DNA of 64,000 bases from Clostridia bacterium. Lineage in GTDB: Bacteria > Bacillota > Clostridia > Oscillospirales > Acutalibacteraceae. The stretch lies in assembly GCA_017414965.1 (NCBI GenBank), contig JAFQJL010000016.1, forward strand, positions 1-64,000, given 5' to 3'. How positions within the stretch are numbered: the first letter of the stretch is position 1; every line of letters begins with the position of its first letter. The position numbers were made by a program, and so were the translations under genes. Below the pieces are notes generated by a model. That model saw only the letters and a program-made list of their open reading frames with translations, was not told the origin of the DNA and did not search any database. Below are positions 16,623-25,529 of this stretch, piece after piece.

Positions 16623-18287
16623 TTATCGAGAGATCGGAAAGCGCACGGTAAAGGTCGAGCCGACGTTTAACTCACTTTCCAGCGAAACGGTCGCACCGTG
16701 TACCTGCGCCGCGTGCTTGACAATGGACAACCCCAGTCCGGTGCCGCCCACTTCTTTGGATCGACTCTTATCCACGCGATAAAACCGCTCAAATATGCGG
16801 TTTTGGCTTTCCGGCGGAATGCCGATGCCGGTATCCTCCACCGTCAAAACAGCGGTTTTGTTGTCGGCGTATACGCGCACCGACACGCGTCCCGACGGGC
16901 GATTATACTTGATTGCGTTGACGCAGAGGTTAAAGAGAATCGCACTCACCATCTGCGGAACAGCCGAAAGTGCGACGCTCTCCCCTGCCAATTCCAACGT
17001 CAAGCCGGCCGCCTCTGCCTGCGGGCGCAAGCCTTCCACCGTTTCCTGCGCCATCGCAAACAGATCCACCGTTTCAAAATGCAGGTCGCTGACGCTCTCG
17101 TCCAGATGCGACAGATGAATGATATCCTCAATCAGCCGGATCATACGATGCGCTTCGGTATAGATACGATCGGAAAAGCGATCGATATCCTCGGGCTTGA
17201 CCAACCCGTTTTTCATCAGCTCCGCATAACCGGAGATCGCGTGCAGCGGCGTTTTCAGCTCATGCGAGACATTGGCGGTAAACTCCCGCCGCATCTGCTC
17301 CGCCTGCCGTTGCTCCGTCACGTCAAACAGCAACAGCACCACGCCGGAAACCGAGCCGTGGGACACCACGGGACTCGCATCCAGTTGAAATTCCCGACCG
17401 CTGATATTCACGACTTTGGAAAAATGCTTGCCGGTCTGTGCTTGATACAGCGCATCCTCCAAATCCAAATGACGCGCCACGGTTAAAATATACCGACCGA
17501 CGCTGTGCCGGTTGGTGCCGAGAATGGTCTTTGCCGCGTGGTTGATGCTTAAAATGTTGCCCTTTTCGTTGAGCAGGACCAGTCCCTCGTTCATATCCGA
17601 GGTCAACGCGTCCCACTCATCCTTACGGCGTTGCAGATCGCGCGATTGTTGTTTAAGCAATCGCTGTTGGTCGTCAATACGCCGCAACAACGGCTTTAAT
17701 TCGTCGTATTCCTCATTTAACAACGGTTTATCCAGATCCACGTCGTTGAGTGGCTTGACAATGTGTTTGGCCAGTCGCGAGGCCAACACCAAGGACAGCA
17801 CCACCGCCACGATCATCACAATGGCGATCGGCTGGATCATACCCAATAACAGCATCCACACGGAATACTGGGCGACCGACAATCGCACCACCGTGCCGTC
17901 GCTTAACCGTCGGGCAATATACAGCGATCGCTGCATCACCGAATCCGAATACCGCGCGCTCTCGCCGGAGCCGTTCTCGAGCGCTTCACGAATCTCCTCA
18001 CGGTCGAGGTGATTGGGCATCTCGCTGCCAGGCAAGCGGCTGTCGTACAACACCGCGCCGTCCGCCGAAACCCACGTAATGCGATAATCGCCGGTAATGC
18101 GGAAATCTTTGAAATACGCCGCACCCTCGTGTTCGATTCCCTGCACCGCCAGATCGGTCTGCATAATCAGTTGATCGCGTTGCACTTCCGAAAAATGTGC
18201 GTACAGCACGCCCATCACCAGCGTGAGCGAAGCCACAAATACCGCCAGCGCCACCAGAAAAATGGAACGAAAAATCCGTTTTGTCAT
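16623..18287 (-). CDS. Sensor histidine kinase, PhoR/WalK-like
   Basis: A 554-residue membrane kinase. An N-terminal membrane segment (about 7-30), an extracytoplasmic domain of about 130 residues, and a second membrane segment (about 163-187) are followed by a HAMP-like linker, a PAS domain (about 220-330), the HisKA box FTANVSHELKTPLHAISGY with the phospho-His, and the HATPase N, G1 (DTGIGIP) and G2 (GGTGLGLSIV) boxes. The architecture is that of PhoR. No pst or phosphate genes are nearby, so the signal is not established. The start overlaps the response regulator stop by four bases. Confidence 0.93.
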   Translation of the reverse strand: MTKRIFRSIFLVALAVFVASLTLVMGVLYAHFSEVQRDQLIMQTDLAVQGIEHEGAAYFKDFRITGDYRITWVSADGAVLYDSRLPGSEMPNHLDREEIREALENGSGESARYSDSVMQRSLYIARRLSDGTVVRLSVAQYSVWMLLLGMIQPIAIVMIVAVVLSLVLASRLAKHIVKPLNDVDLDKPLLNEEYDELKPLLRRIDDQQRLLKQQSRDLQRRKDEWDALTSDMNEGLVLLNEKGNILSINHAAKTILGTNRHSVGRYILTVARHLDLEDALYQAQTGKHFSKVVNISGREFQLDASPVVSHGSVSGVVLLLFDVTEQRQAEQMRREFTANVSHELKTPLHAISGYAELMKNGLVKPEDIDRFSDRIYTEAHRMIRLIEDIIHLSHLDESVSDLHFETVDLFAMAQETVEGLRPQAEAAGLTLELAGESVALSAVPQMVSAILFNLCVNAIKYNRPSGRVSVRVYADNKTAVLTVEDTGIGIPPESQNRIFERFYRVDKSRSKEVGGTGLGLSIVKHAAQVHGATVSLESELNVGSTFTVRFPISR

Positions 18288-18958
18288 GCCCGTTCCTCCA
18301 ACCGATAGCCGACTCCGCGGACCGTCCGAATGTATTCACCGCACGCGCCCAGTTTGGTGCGGAGCGTACCAATATGGACATCCACCGTGCGCGTTTCGCC
18401 GACAAAATCTTCCTCCCATACTTGAGAAAGGAGTTGCTCACGCGTGTAAACATGACCGGCATTTTTCATAAACAACCGCAAAAGATCAAATTCTTTGAGC
18501 GTCAGCTCTACGCGTGTGCCGGCCGCCCGCACGGTATGTTCGTTCGGATCCAGTTCCAGCGCCCCCACTTGCAGGATCTGCGCTGGCTTTGGCGGCGCAC
18601 AGCGGCGCAAGACCGCCTTGACGCGTGACACCATCTCCATCATGCCAAACGGCTTAGTGAGGTAGTCGTCGGCGCCCAGTTCCAGCCCTAACACCTTATC
18701 GTACTCCGCGCCCTTAGCAGTCGCCATAATCACCGGAATTTGCGCCGTGTTGGCATTGGCGCGCAGGCGCTTGAGGATCGCGATCCCATCCTCGCCGGGA
18801 AGCATAATATCCAACATGATCAGCGCCGGCGTCTGCTTGTCCAGCGCCTCAAACATCGACTGTCCGTCCGAAAATCCCACCGCTTCATAGCCGGACGTTC
18901 CCAGCGTATACAGCATCAGATCGCGGATGCCGTTGTCGTCTTCTACACAAAAAATCAT
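18284..18958 (-). CDS. Response regulator, OmpR/PhoB family
   Basis: A 224-residue receiver plus winged-helix regulator. Acidic pocket CVEDD near the N-terminus, phospho-acceptor Asp in IMLDIMLPGEDG (about residue 50), conserved Lys in DDYLTKPFG (about 102), and the winged helix ending in RTVRGVGYRL. ATG 18958 is chosen because AGAGGA lies at the right distance and the receiver starts there. Pairs with the downstream PhoR-like kinase (ATGA overlap). Confidence 0.95.
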   Translation of the reverse strand: MIFCVEDDNGIRDLMLYTLGTSGYEAVGFSDGQSMFEALDKQTPALIMLDIMLPGEDGIAILKRLRANANTAQIPVIMATAKGAEYDKVLGLELGADDYLTKPFGMMEMVSRVKAVLRRCAPPKPAQILQVGALELDPNEHTVRAAGTRVELTLKEFDLLRLFMKNAGHVYTREQLLSQVWEEDFVGETRTVDVHIGTLRTKLGACGEYIRTVRGVGYRLEERA

Positions 18959-19010
18959 CGGTTCAATCCTCTTTGTATCTGCGTTGCCTTTGGCAACACG
19001 AATCGTATTC

Positions 19011-19039
19011 AGTATATCGCTTTTCAAATGGATTTGCAA
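19011..19039 (-). promoter_or_regulatory. Sigma-A promoter for the two-component operon
   Basis: Minus strand: TTGCAA (19034-19039), 17-base spacer, TATACT (19011-19016). Confidence 0.65.
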
Positions 19040-19049
19040 GACAAATAAA

Positions 19050-19081
19050 AAGCAGCAGGAAGCTCCTGCTGCAAAATTTTT
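19050..19081. terminator. Terminator-like hairpin between divergent genes
   Basis: GCAGCAGGA and TCCTGCTGC pair around a three-base loop, with A/T runs on both sides so either strand could terminate. It lies upstream of both flanking genes, so it ends no visible gene; it may insulate them or end a short upstream transcript. Confidence 0.6.
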
Positions 19082-19140
19082 AGGGGATGGTTAATTTCGG
19101 GCGTTTTCTCCATATACTAAAACGAAAGGGTGTGATCGTA

Positions 19141-19617
19141 ATGGAAGAAACAAAACCTTGGAAAAAATGGGTGTCCCTCGCAGGCTGGATCGTCGGAACG
19201 GTCGCCGTTGGGGCGATTGGCGGATTGATCGGCGGCACCGATCGGTACGAATCGCTGATTCAGCCGCCGTTGGCGCCGCCCGGATGGTTGTTTCCGGTGG
19301 TGTGGACCATCCTGTATATCCTGATGGCAATCGGGGTGTGGCTGGTGCTGCAAACGCGGGAGCCGGGCACCTACGAAGCGGTGCAACGGTATATCCTGCA
19401 GCTGCTGGTCAACGTTTTGTGGCCGCTGATCTTTTTCCGGCTGGAATGGCGGTTGTTTGCCTTTTTCTGGCTGCTGTTGTTGCTGGTGCTCGTCTCGCTG
19501 ACATTCGCGTCGTTTAGAAAGTTCTCCAAACCGGCGGCGTATCTGCTCATCCCGTACCTGCTCTGGCTGCTGTTTGCGGGTTATCTCAATCTTTCGATTT
19601 ATGTGTTAAACGGGTAA
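19141..19617 (+). CDS. tspO: TspO/MBR family tryptophan-rich sensory protein
   Basis: A 158-residue, five-helix membrane protein of the TspO family, which binds porphyrins/tetrapyrroles and is tied to stress responses. Visible: the first helix after KPWKKWVSLAGW, the conserved loop/helix PPGWLFPVVWTILYILMAIG (about 43-62), WPLIFFRLEW and a terminal helix YLNLSIYVLNG. ATG 19141 (after AAAGGGTG) is preferred to the upstream ATG 19087, which would add 18 polar residues. The last 32 bases overlap the 3' end of the convergent kinase gene. Confidence 0.93.
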   Translation: MEETKPWKKWVSLAGWIVGTVAVGAIGGLIGGTDRYESLIQPPLAPPGWLFPVVWTILYILMAIGVWLVLQTREPGTYEAVQRYILQLLVNVLWPLIFFRLEWRLFAFFWLLLLLVLVSLTFASFRKFSKPAAYLLIPYLLWLLFAGYLNLSIYVLNG

Positions 19618-20431
19618 GCAAACTCAAATGTTGCTCGAACAAAACACCGTCGTTGCGGTCGGAACCGGCCGCCACGGTGTCGTTTAGCGCCGCCACGATA
19701 AACCGGGTGGCCAGTTCAACCGCTTCGGTAGCGGTCGCGCCGGTCAGCAGACCGCCGCACAACACCGATGCCAGCAGATCGCCGGTGCCGGAATAGCTCC
19801 CGCCGACACACGGCGACGAGATTTCGTGAACGCCGGTCGCATCGATCACCAAATTGGTCAGGTGATCGTTTTGCTTGATGCCGGTGATCACGACCGTGCC
19901 GATGCCTTTTTGGCGAAGATCCTGTCCCAGCTCCGCCGCACGCTGCAACAGCGACGGCGCTTGTATCACCTCGCGGTAGTTGGCGCCGGTAAGTAGGCAG
20001 GCTTCAGTGAGATTCGGGGTAACGACGTCTGCTTGCATAGCCAGCTCCGTAATACGCGCACAAAGTGCCTCCGAATAAGACGGATAGCGGTCGCCGTCGT
20101 CGCCCATAATGGGGTCGACCAGCAAAAAACTCTCCGGACGGCGAAACGCCTTCAAAAAACAGTGGATATCCTCCACCTGCTGTTCCGAAGTTAAAAAGCC
20201 GGTAGAGATCGCATCAAAGGTCATACCGGCTTTTTTCCAGTCGGCTACATAATCCGCCACACACGGCGTATAATTCTGTATGGTAAAAGAGGGATAGCCG
20301 GTTTGATTGGTCAGTACCGCCGTCGGCATGGCGCACGGCTGTACACCCATCACCGACAGCACCGGCAACGCCGCCGTCAGCGAACAGCGGCCCAGTCCGG
20401 ACAAATCGTTAATGAGCGCTACGCGTTTCAT
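19586..20431 (-). CDS. pdxY: Pyridoxamine/pyridoxal kinase
   Basis: A 281-residue ribokinase-superfamily enzyme phosphorylating B6 vitamers for PLP salvage. Landmarks: NDLSGLGRCS near the N-terminus (about 8-17), the TGFLTSEQQV segment, DPIMGDDGDRYPSY (about 106-119), TPNLTEACLLTG (about 138-149), and the anion-hole/catalytic base loop GGSYSGTGDLLASVL (about 215-229) with the Asp. No thiM/thiD neighbours support a different substrate. Its 3' end overlaps tspO by 32 bases without a terminator between. Confidence 0.88.
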   Translation of the reverse strand: MKRVALINDLSGLGRCSLTAALPVLSVMGVQPCAMPTAVLTNQTGYPSFTIQNYTPCVADYVADWKKAGMTFDAISTGFLTSEQQVEDIHCFLKAFRRPESFLLVDPIMGDDGDRYPSYSEALCARITELAMQADVVTPNLTEACLLTGANYREVIQAPSLLQRAAELGQDLRQKGIGTVVITGIKQNDHLTNLVIDATGVHEISSPCVGGSYSGTGDLLASVLCGGLLTGATATEAVELATRFIVAALNDTVAAGSDRNDGVLFEQHLSLLTRLTHKSKD

Positions 20432-20462
20432 TCCGTCCCCTCCTTTTTCGATAATTTTCTAT

Positions 20463-20491
20463 ATTGTAACACGCTTTTTGGCCGCTTGCAA
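20463..20491 (-). promoter_or_regulatory. Sigma-A promoter for pdxY-like gene
   Basis: Minus strand: TTGCAA (20486-20491), 17-base spacer, TACAAT (20463-20468). Confidence 0.65.
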
Positions 20492-20586
20492 GAGGAAATT
20501 AAGATTTACAGATTTGCAACAAATTCGCAAAACCCACGCCATATTTATTGGGTAATATGATCTTGTCACAAGAAAGGACGAGGAAG

Positions 20587-20997
20587 ATGCACCCCCAAAG
20601 CGTAATTGTATTTGTGACCGATCAATCCGATTGCCTGCGGCTGATCCGTCACGGAAAAACCATCGCCGACGAACGCGGCGTACAGTTGCAGGTCATCACC
20701 ATTCAGATCAACTGCGAGCTGACGCCGTTTGCCACCGAGCAACTGCAAAAGCTCTATAACTGCACGCAAAAACTCGGCGGCGAAATGAACATTCTGTTTA
20801 GTCAGGAACCGGCGCTTACCGCCGCGGTTACGGCGAAAAAGCTGGGCGTGACGCACATCGTCAGCGGCGTTCCCGAACGCACCTTTATCAACAACGTTCG
20901 GCTGTTGCTGCCGGAAATTCCGTGGACGGTGGTCGAGTCGGACGGAAAAGCCAACCTGTATTCTCCTCTTTCTGCCGCTGTAGCGACGCCCTTGTGA
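20587..20997 (+). CDS. UspA/KdpD-type universal stress domain protein
   Basis: A 136-residue single-domain protein of the Usp fold, closest in feel to the Usp domain of KdpD: SVIVFVTDQSDCLRLIRHGKTIADE at the start, an EMNILFSQEPALTAAVTAKKLGVTHIVSG segment (about 80-106) and the C-terminal strand. The G-x2-G-x9-G(S/T) ATP-binding loop of ATP-type Usp proteins is not evident, so it is probably of the non-ATP type. ATG 20587 follows GAAAGGACGAGGA. Role unknown. Confidence 0.75.
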   Translation: MHPQSVIVFVTDQSDCLRLIRHGKTIADERGVQLQVITIQINCELTPFATEQLQKLYNCTQKLGGEMNILFSQEPALTAAVTAKKLGVTHIVSGVPERTFINNVRLLLPEIPWTVVESDGKANLYSPLSAAVATPL

Positions 20998-21021
20998 CTT
21001 CTTTCTTCTCCTTACTCCAAG

Positions 21022-21055
21022 AAAAATGGTCTGTGAAAACAGGCCGTTTTTCTTT
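21022..21055 (+). terminator. Terminator after the Usp-like gene
   Basis: GGTCTG and CAGGCC pair (one G-U) around TGAAAA, with an A run before and a long T-rich run after. The short stem makes this a moderate call. Confidence 0.6.
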
Positions 21056-21084
21056 TTGACATTCCATTTATTCTGTGGTATACT
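21056..21084 (+). promoter_or_regulatory. Strong sigma-A promoter of the AEC transporter
   Basis: TTGACA (21056-21061), 17-base spacer, TATACT (21079-21084). A second copy of the -10 box (21117-21122) exists because of the tandem duplication, but without its own -35 box at 17 bases. Confidence 0.85.
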
Positions 21085-21152
21085 TGCGGAGGAATTTGTT
21101 AAAGGAGTATCGATGGTATACTTGCGGAGGAATTTGTTAAAGGAGTATCGAT
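21077..21152 (+). repeat. Perfect 38-base tandem duplication carrying -10 box and RBS
   Basis: Copy 1 (21077-21114) and copy 2 (21115-21152) are identical. Each holds TATACT and AAAGGAG. Copy 1 is followed by G, creating an ATG at 21113 that opens a 74-codon reading frame out of frame with the transporter; copy 2 leads to the true ATG at 21153. Confidence 0.95.
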
Positions 21153-22082
21153 ATGACGCTGGATATGACTCACATCATCAACCAGATGATCTCGTTGTTT
21201 TTGTTGCTGGCGGTCGGCTACATCGCCAGCAAACTCAACCTGATCACCAAAGATATGCTGCCGAAATTGTCAAACCTGATGATCTCGATCATCGTTCCGG
21301 CCAGCGTGCTCAGTGCCGTCATCAACGTCAAAAATGAGCATTCGATCGGCGAATTGCTCGGATTGATCGGTATCGCGGTGTTGGTGTATGTGTTTCTCAT
21401 TGCGTTTGCCTATCTGATTCCGCCGATGCTCGCCGTAAAAAAGGAGCAAATCAATCTCTATCGGTTTATGACGGTGTTTACCAACGCCGCGTATATGGGA
21501 TTTCCGGTCATTACCGCCATTTACGGTTCAGAAGGTCTGTTTTATGCGATGTTATTCCAGTTGCCGTTTAACGCGCTGGTGTTCTCGTACGGTGCAAAAT
21601 TGATCGCCGGCAAGAATTTTCATCTTTCTCTGCGGAAAACGGTCGTTAATATCGGCACGGTGACGGCTGTGCTGGCGTTGATCGTGTACGTGGCACAGAT
21701 TCCCGTACCGACCGTGATCGACAACACCATTGACACCGTCGGCGGTATGACCGCGCCGTTTAGCATGCTGATCATCGGCGCCACGCTCGGCGGTATGCCC
21801 ATTCGACAGATGTTTAACAAGTGGCGGTTGTATCCGTTTGCCGTTATCACCAACGTCGTGTTGCCGCTTATTCTGTATTTCATTCTTCGGTTGTTTGTCG
21901 TCGACCAGATGATGCTGCAGGTTTCGGTTGTGATCGCCGCTATGCCGGTTGCCACCGTCAGCGGCATCTTCTGCCACCGTTACGGCGGTGACGCCGAGAC
22001 CGCTTCGGCCGGTGTTTTCATCTCCACCGCTATGTCGGTGGGCACCATTCCGCTTCTGGTTTGGCTGATGCAGATTTTATAA
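21153..22082 (+). CDS. AEC family transporter (auxin efflux carrier-like)
   Basis: A 309-residue membrane protein with about ten hydrophobic segments in two five-helix halves, as in the AEC/BASS-like fold. Family-typical pieces: KLNLITKDMLPKLSNLMISIIVPA (about 29-52), the FTNAAYMGFPV motif (about 109-119) with the conserved Asn, and the APFSMLIIGATLGG crossover (about 208-221). In bacteria such carriers export or import small organic acids such as malate; substrate unknown here. ATG 21153 is preceded by the second copy of the duplicated AAAGGAG. Confidence 0.9.
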   Translation: MTLDMTHIINQMISLFLLLAVGYIASKLNLITKDMLPKLSNLMISIIVPASVLSAVINVKNEHSIGELLGLIGIAVLVYVFLIAFAYLIPPMLAVKKEQINLYRFMTVFTNAAYMGFPVITAIYGSEGLFYAMLFQLPFNALVFSYGAKLIAGKNFHLSLRKTVVNIGTVTAVLALIVYVAQIPVPTVIDNTIDTVGGMTAPFSMLIIGATLGGMPIRQMFNKWRLYPFAVITNVVLPLILYFILRLFVVDQMMLQVSVVIAAMPVATVSGIFCHRYGGDAETASAGVFISTAMSVGTIPLLVWLMQIL

Positions 22083-22118
22083 GTATAAAGGTGTGTACCT
22101 TTACATTGAGGTGTGCCT

Positions 22119-23444
22119 ATGAACGTTCCGTCCGCCGTCGTCGGCATTGTGCAAAAATTAAATCGTGCCGGCTATGAGGCTTATCCGGTAGGCGGATGCG
22201 TGCGCGATCTGCTGCGCGGCGAACAACCTCACGACTGGGACATCACCACCTCGGCAACGCCCGAGGAAATTTTGGCGGTATTTAGCGACGAAAAAACCAT
22301 CCCCACCGGATTAAAGCACGGCACCGTCACGGTTATGAAAAACGGCGTCCCGTTCGAGGTGACCTCCTATCGCGTCGACGGGGATTACACCGACGGTCGC
22401 CACCCGGACAGCGTGCGTTTTACGCGCTCGCTAAAAGAGGATCTGGCGCGACGGGATTTCACGGTCAACGCGATGGCAATGGATATTGAAAACGGCGTGG
22501 TTGACCCGTTTTTTGGATTGCGAGATTTGGAAAGCAAGACCCTCCGTTGCGTCGGAAATCCCGACGATCGCTTTGAGGAGGACGCGCTTCGCATTCTCCG
22601 CGCGCTGCGGTTTTCGTCGGTTTTGGGGTTTGCGATCGAGCCGAAAACCGCCGCCTCTATCCACCGAAACGCCCATCGGTTATCGCTCGTTTCTGCCGAG
22701 CGGATCACCGAAGAATTCACCAAGCTTCTGTGCGGTAGCTACGTCGCCAACGTGTGCAGAGAGTTTGTCGACGTGCTGGAATTTTTAATTCCCGAAATCT
22801 CCCCCTTGATCGGTTTTTCGCAGCATTCCCCCTATCACGATCGCGATATTTTTGAGCATACGCTGGCATCCGTGGCGGCGGCCAAGCCGCAATCTGTATT
22901 GCGTTGGACGATGCTGTTACACGATATTGGCAAGGCGGAATGCTTTACACTTGATGAAAACGGGGTCGGGCATTTTTACGGTCACGCCACGCACAGCGTG
23001 CGGCTGTCGACGGATGTTTTGTCTCGATTTAAACTGAGCAACAAGGATGTGGAGCGAATTCTGTTGCTTGTGAAGATCCACGATCTCCCCTTGCCGCCGG
23101 ATGAGGTGCTGTTGACCAAGCGTTTGCGCAAGTTCGGCAAGGATGTGCTGTTGCAGTTGCTGGACGTGCAGGACGCCGATTGTCTGGCGCAGTCGCCGGA
23201 ATGGACGAAGAAGCGGCTGGCCGAGCATCAGCAGGTGCGTGAAATGCTAGAAAAGCTGGCACTGGACGTCTGTTACCGTTTGAGCGATTTGGCGGTCGAC
23301 GGACGCGATCTGCAAGCGGCAGGATTTCCGGCCGGACCGGCTCTTGGCAAGGCGTTGGATGAATTACTGGAAGCCGTGATCGAAAAGCGCGTGGCTAACG
23401 AGAAAACCGCCCTCTTGGCGTATATAAAAAACAAGCCGAACTGA
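22119..23444 (+). CDS. cca: CCA tRNA nucleotidyltransferase
   Basis: Adds or repairs the 3' CCA of tRNAs. It is 441 residues, class II with an HD domain. Landmarks: GGCVRDLLRGEQPHDWDITTSA (about 25-46) with the catalytic DxD, the RRDFTVNAMA motif (about 114-123), the EDALRILRALRFSS neck (about 154-167), and HD residues in LLHDIGKAE (about 268-276). ATG 22119 is preferred to the GTG six bases upstream because of TGAGGTG spacing. A small hairpin (AAAGGT/ACCTTT) stands between the AEC stop and this start. Confidence 0.95.
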   Translation: MNVPSAVVGIVQKLNRAGYEAYPVGGCVRDLLRGEQPHDWDITTSATPEEILAVFSDEKTIPTGLKHGTVTVMKNGVPFEVTSYRVDGDYTDGRHPDSVRFTRSLKEDLARRDFTVNAMAMDIENGVVDPFFGLRDLESKTLRCVGNPDDRFEEDALRILRALRFSSVLGFAIEPKTAASIHRNAHRLSLVSAERITEEFTKLLCGSYVANVCREFVDVLEFLIPEISPLIGFSQHSPYHDRDIFEHTLASVAAAKPQSVLRWTMLLHDIGKAECFTLDENGVGHFYGHATHSVRLSTDVLSRFKLSNKDVERILLLVKIHDLPLPPDEVLLTKRLRKFGKDVLLQLLDVQDADCLAQSPEWTKKRLAEHQQVREMLEKLALDVCYRLSDLAVDGRDLQAAGFPAGPALGKALDELLEAVIEKRVANEKTALLAYIKNKPN

Positions 23445-23462
23445 CCGTTCGGCTTGTTTTAT
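23428..23462. terminator. Bidirectional terminator between cca and nth
   Basis: AACAAGCCGAAC pairs with GTTCGGCTTGTT across a five-base loop; A and T runs flank both sides. The cca stop codon lies in the loop. Confidence 0.9.
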
Positions 23463-24088
23463 TTTGCTTTATTCTTACAGATGTCAAAAAGCGGACACTC
23501 GGCACATTTCGGCGCCCTTGCCGAGCAGATATCCCGTCCAAATAACACCAATCGATGACAAAAATCGTTGCTTTCCGCCGGCGGCAGAATCGCGCGCAAC
23601 TGCGCCTCCACCTTGACCGGCACGTCGCTGTCGACCAAGCCCAATCGATTGGTAATGCGGATACAGTGGGTGTCGGTCACGATCGCCGGTTTTCCGTAAA
23701 CATCCCCCACGACTAAATTCGCGGTCTTTCGTCCCACGCCGGGAAGCTTTATCAACTCCTCGACCGTATCGGGAATCACGCCGCCGAATTGCTCGCACAG
23801 GATTCGGCTCATTTCCACCAGATCTTTGGATTTAGTCTTGTAAAATCCGCAGGAATAAATGAGTTTCCCCACCTCGTCCACGTCGGCAACCGCCATTTCC
23901 TGCATAGTGGGATACCGCGAAAACAACGCCGGCGTCACCAAATTCACACGCGCATCGGTGCATTGCGCCGACAGGCGCGTCGCCACCAGCAACTGCCACG
24001 CAGAGGTATAGTTCAGCGAACAAATCGCCTCCGGATACCGCGCTTTCAGGCGTTCGACTGCCTCTAACGCCCGTTGTTTTTTGGTCAT
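23459..24088 (-). CDS. nth: Endonuclease III
   Basis: Base-excision-repair DNA glycosylase/AP lyase for oxidised pyrimidines. It is 209 residues. The helix-hairpin-helix LPGVGRKTANLV (about 112-123) with the catalytic Lys is followed by VTDTHCIRITNRLGL carrying the catalytic Asp; the [4Fe-4S] loop C-x6-C-x2-C-x5-C is complete at the C-terminus (CSARAPKCAECPLFDIC). ATG 24088 follows GAACGGAGGG; the longer start is unsupported. Confidence 0.97.
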   Translation of the reverse strand: MTKKQRALEAVERLKARYPEAICSLNYTSAWQLLVATRLSAQCTDARVNLVTPALFSRYPTMQEMAVADVDEVGKLIYSCGFYKTKSKDLVEMSRILCEQFGGVIPDTVEELIKLPGVGRKTANLVVGDVYGKPAIVTDTHCIRITNRLGLVDSDVPVKVEAQLRAILPPAESNDFCHRLVLFGRDICSARAPKCAECPLFDICKNKAK

Positions 24089-24166
24089 CGTGATCCCTCC
24101 GTTCGCTGTCAGTTTAGCATTTGCGGCGAATTTTGTCAATTTTTTTGAAAAGTTGCGGTTTTTCTC

Positions 24167-24195
24167 TTGCTAAAACACGAAAAATCCAGTATGAT
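24167..24195 (+). promoter_or_regulatory. Sigma-A promoter for glyA
   Basis: TTGCTA (24167-24172), 17-base spacer, TATGAT (24190-24195). Confidence 0.65.
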
Positions 24196-24233
24196 ATATA
24201 CTGGTATATTTTTTACAAGGAGGATCTCTTACC

Positions 24234-25487
24234 ATGTACGAGAATATGTTGGATTCTATTGGATTTGTGAAGGCTGCCGATCCGGCGGTGGGTGCCGCCA
24301 TGGAGCGTGAGCTCGGTCGCCAGCGTCGCAATCTGGAGTTGATTGCGTCGGAAAACATCGTCTCCCCTGCGGTAATGGCCGCCATGGGCAGCGTTCTGAC
24401 CAATAAATATGCCGAAGGTTACCCTGGCAAGCGGTACTACGGTGGTTGCGTGCACGTAGACGAGCTGGAGCAGATCGCCATCGATCGCGCTTGCGAGTTG
24501 TTCGGCGCGAAATTCGCCAATGTTCAGCCGCACAGCGGCGCGCAAGCCAATATGGCCGTCTATCTGGCACTGCTCAATCTGGGCGATACCGTGATGGGCA
24601 TGGATCTGTCGCAGGGCGGTCACCTCACGCACGGCAGTCCGGCAAATATGTCGGGTAAATATTTCAATTTCGTCGCCTACGGCGTCAACGACGAGGGCTT
24701 TATCGACTACGAGGCGCTCGCCAAAACCGTCAACAAGGTGCGACCGAAGCTGATCGTGGCCGGCGCTTCGGCGTATGCACGCGCCATCGATTTTCAGAAG
24801 CTCGCAGACATTGCGCACGGCTACGGCGCGATGCTGATGGTGGATATGGCGCACATCGCCGGCTTGGTGGCGGCGGGTCAGCATATGAATCCCGTGCCGT
24901 ACGCGGACGTGGTGACCACCACCACACACAAGACGCTGCGCGGCCCGCGCGGCGGTTTGATCCTCACCAACAACGAATACATCGCCAAGCGCATCAATTC
25001 GGCGGTGTTCCCCGGCTCGCAGGGCGGTCCGCTGGAACACGTGATCGCCGGTAAAGCGGTCTGCTTCGGCGAGGCTCTCAAGCCGGAGTTTAAGGCGTAC
25101 CAGGAACAGGTCGTCAAAAACGCACAGGCGCTGGCTACCGGTTTGATCAACCGCGGTATGAAGCTGGTGTCCGGCGGTACGGACAACCATCTGATGCTGA
25201 TGGATCTGCGCGATACCGGCATCACCGGTAAGCAGCTGGAGCACAACCTTGACGAAGTGTATATCACCGCCAACAAGAATACCATCCCCAACGAGCCGCT
25301 GTCGCCGTTTGTCACCAGCGGTCTGCGTCTGGGCACGCCGGCGGTCACCACTCGCGGGCTGAAAGAAGCGGATATGGATCTGGTGGCCGGCTTTATTGCC
25401 GATTGCGTCACCGATTTCGAAAACAAAGCGGATGCCATCCGCGCCGGTGTGACCGCGCTTTGCAGCAAGTACCCGCTGTACGAATAA
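24234..25487 (+). CDS. glyA: Serine hydroxymethyltransferase
   Basis: PLP enzyme transferring the serine hydroxymethyl group to tetrahydrofolate, the main one-carbon source. It is 417 residues. Motifs: [15 protein letters not shown] (about 34-48), [15 protein letters not shown] (57-71), and the PLP-lysine K233 in [19 protein letters not shown] is ACAAGGAGG. It is followed after 42 bases by rarA with no terminator between, so they may be cotranscribed. Confidence 0.98.
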   Translation: MYENMLDSIGFVKAADPAVGAAMERELGRQRRNLELIASENIVSPAVMAAMGSVLTNKYAEGYPGKRYYGGCVHVDELEQIAIDRACELFGAKFANVQPHSGAQANMAVYLALLNLGDTVMGMDLSQGGHLTHGSPANMSGKYFNFVAYGVNDEGFIDYEALAKTVNKVRPKLIVAGASAYARAIDFQKLADIAHGYGAMLMVDMAHIAGLVAAGQHMNPVPYADVVTTTTHKTLRGPRGGLILTNNEYIAKRINSAVFPGSQGGPLEHVIAGKAVCFGEALKPEFKAYQEQVVKNAQALATGLINRGMKLVSGGTDNHLMLMDLRDTGITGKQLEHNLDEVYITANKNTIPNEPLSPFVTSGLRLGTPAVTTRGLKEADMDLVAGFIADCVTDFENKADAIRAGVTALCSKYPLYE

Positions 25488-25529
25488 GCTTCTCTCCGCT
25501 TTCAATTTCTTGGGAAATCAGGTGAACGT

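Noticed and set aside
21026..21337. A 103-codon gene upstream of and overlapping the AEC transporter
   Set aside because: Most of it lies across terminator, promoter and duplicated RBS; only its internal ATG at 21113 matters, as a decoy start.
24213..25505. A 430-codon minus-strand open frame across glyA
   Set aside because: Antisense shadow; the plus strand encodes canonical serine hydroxymethyltransferase.
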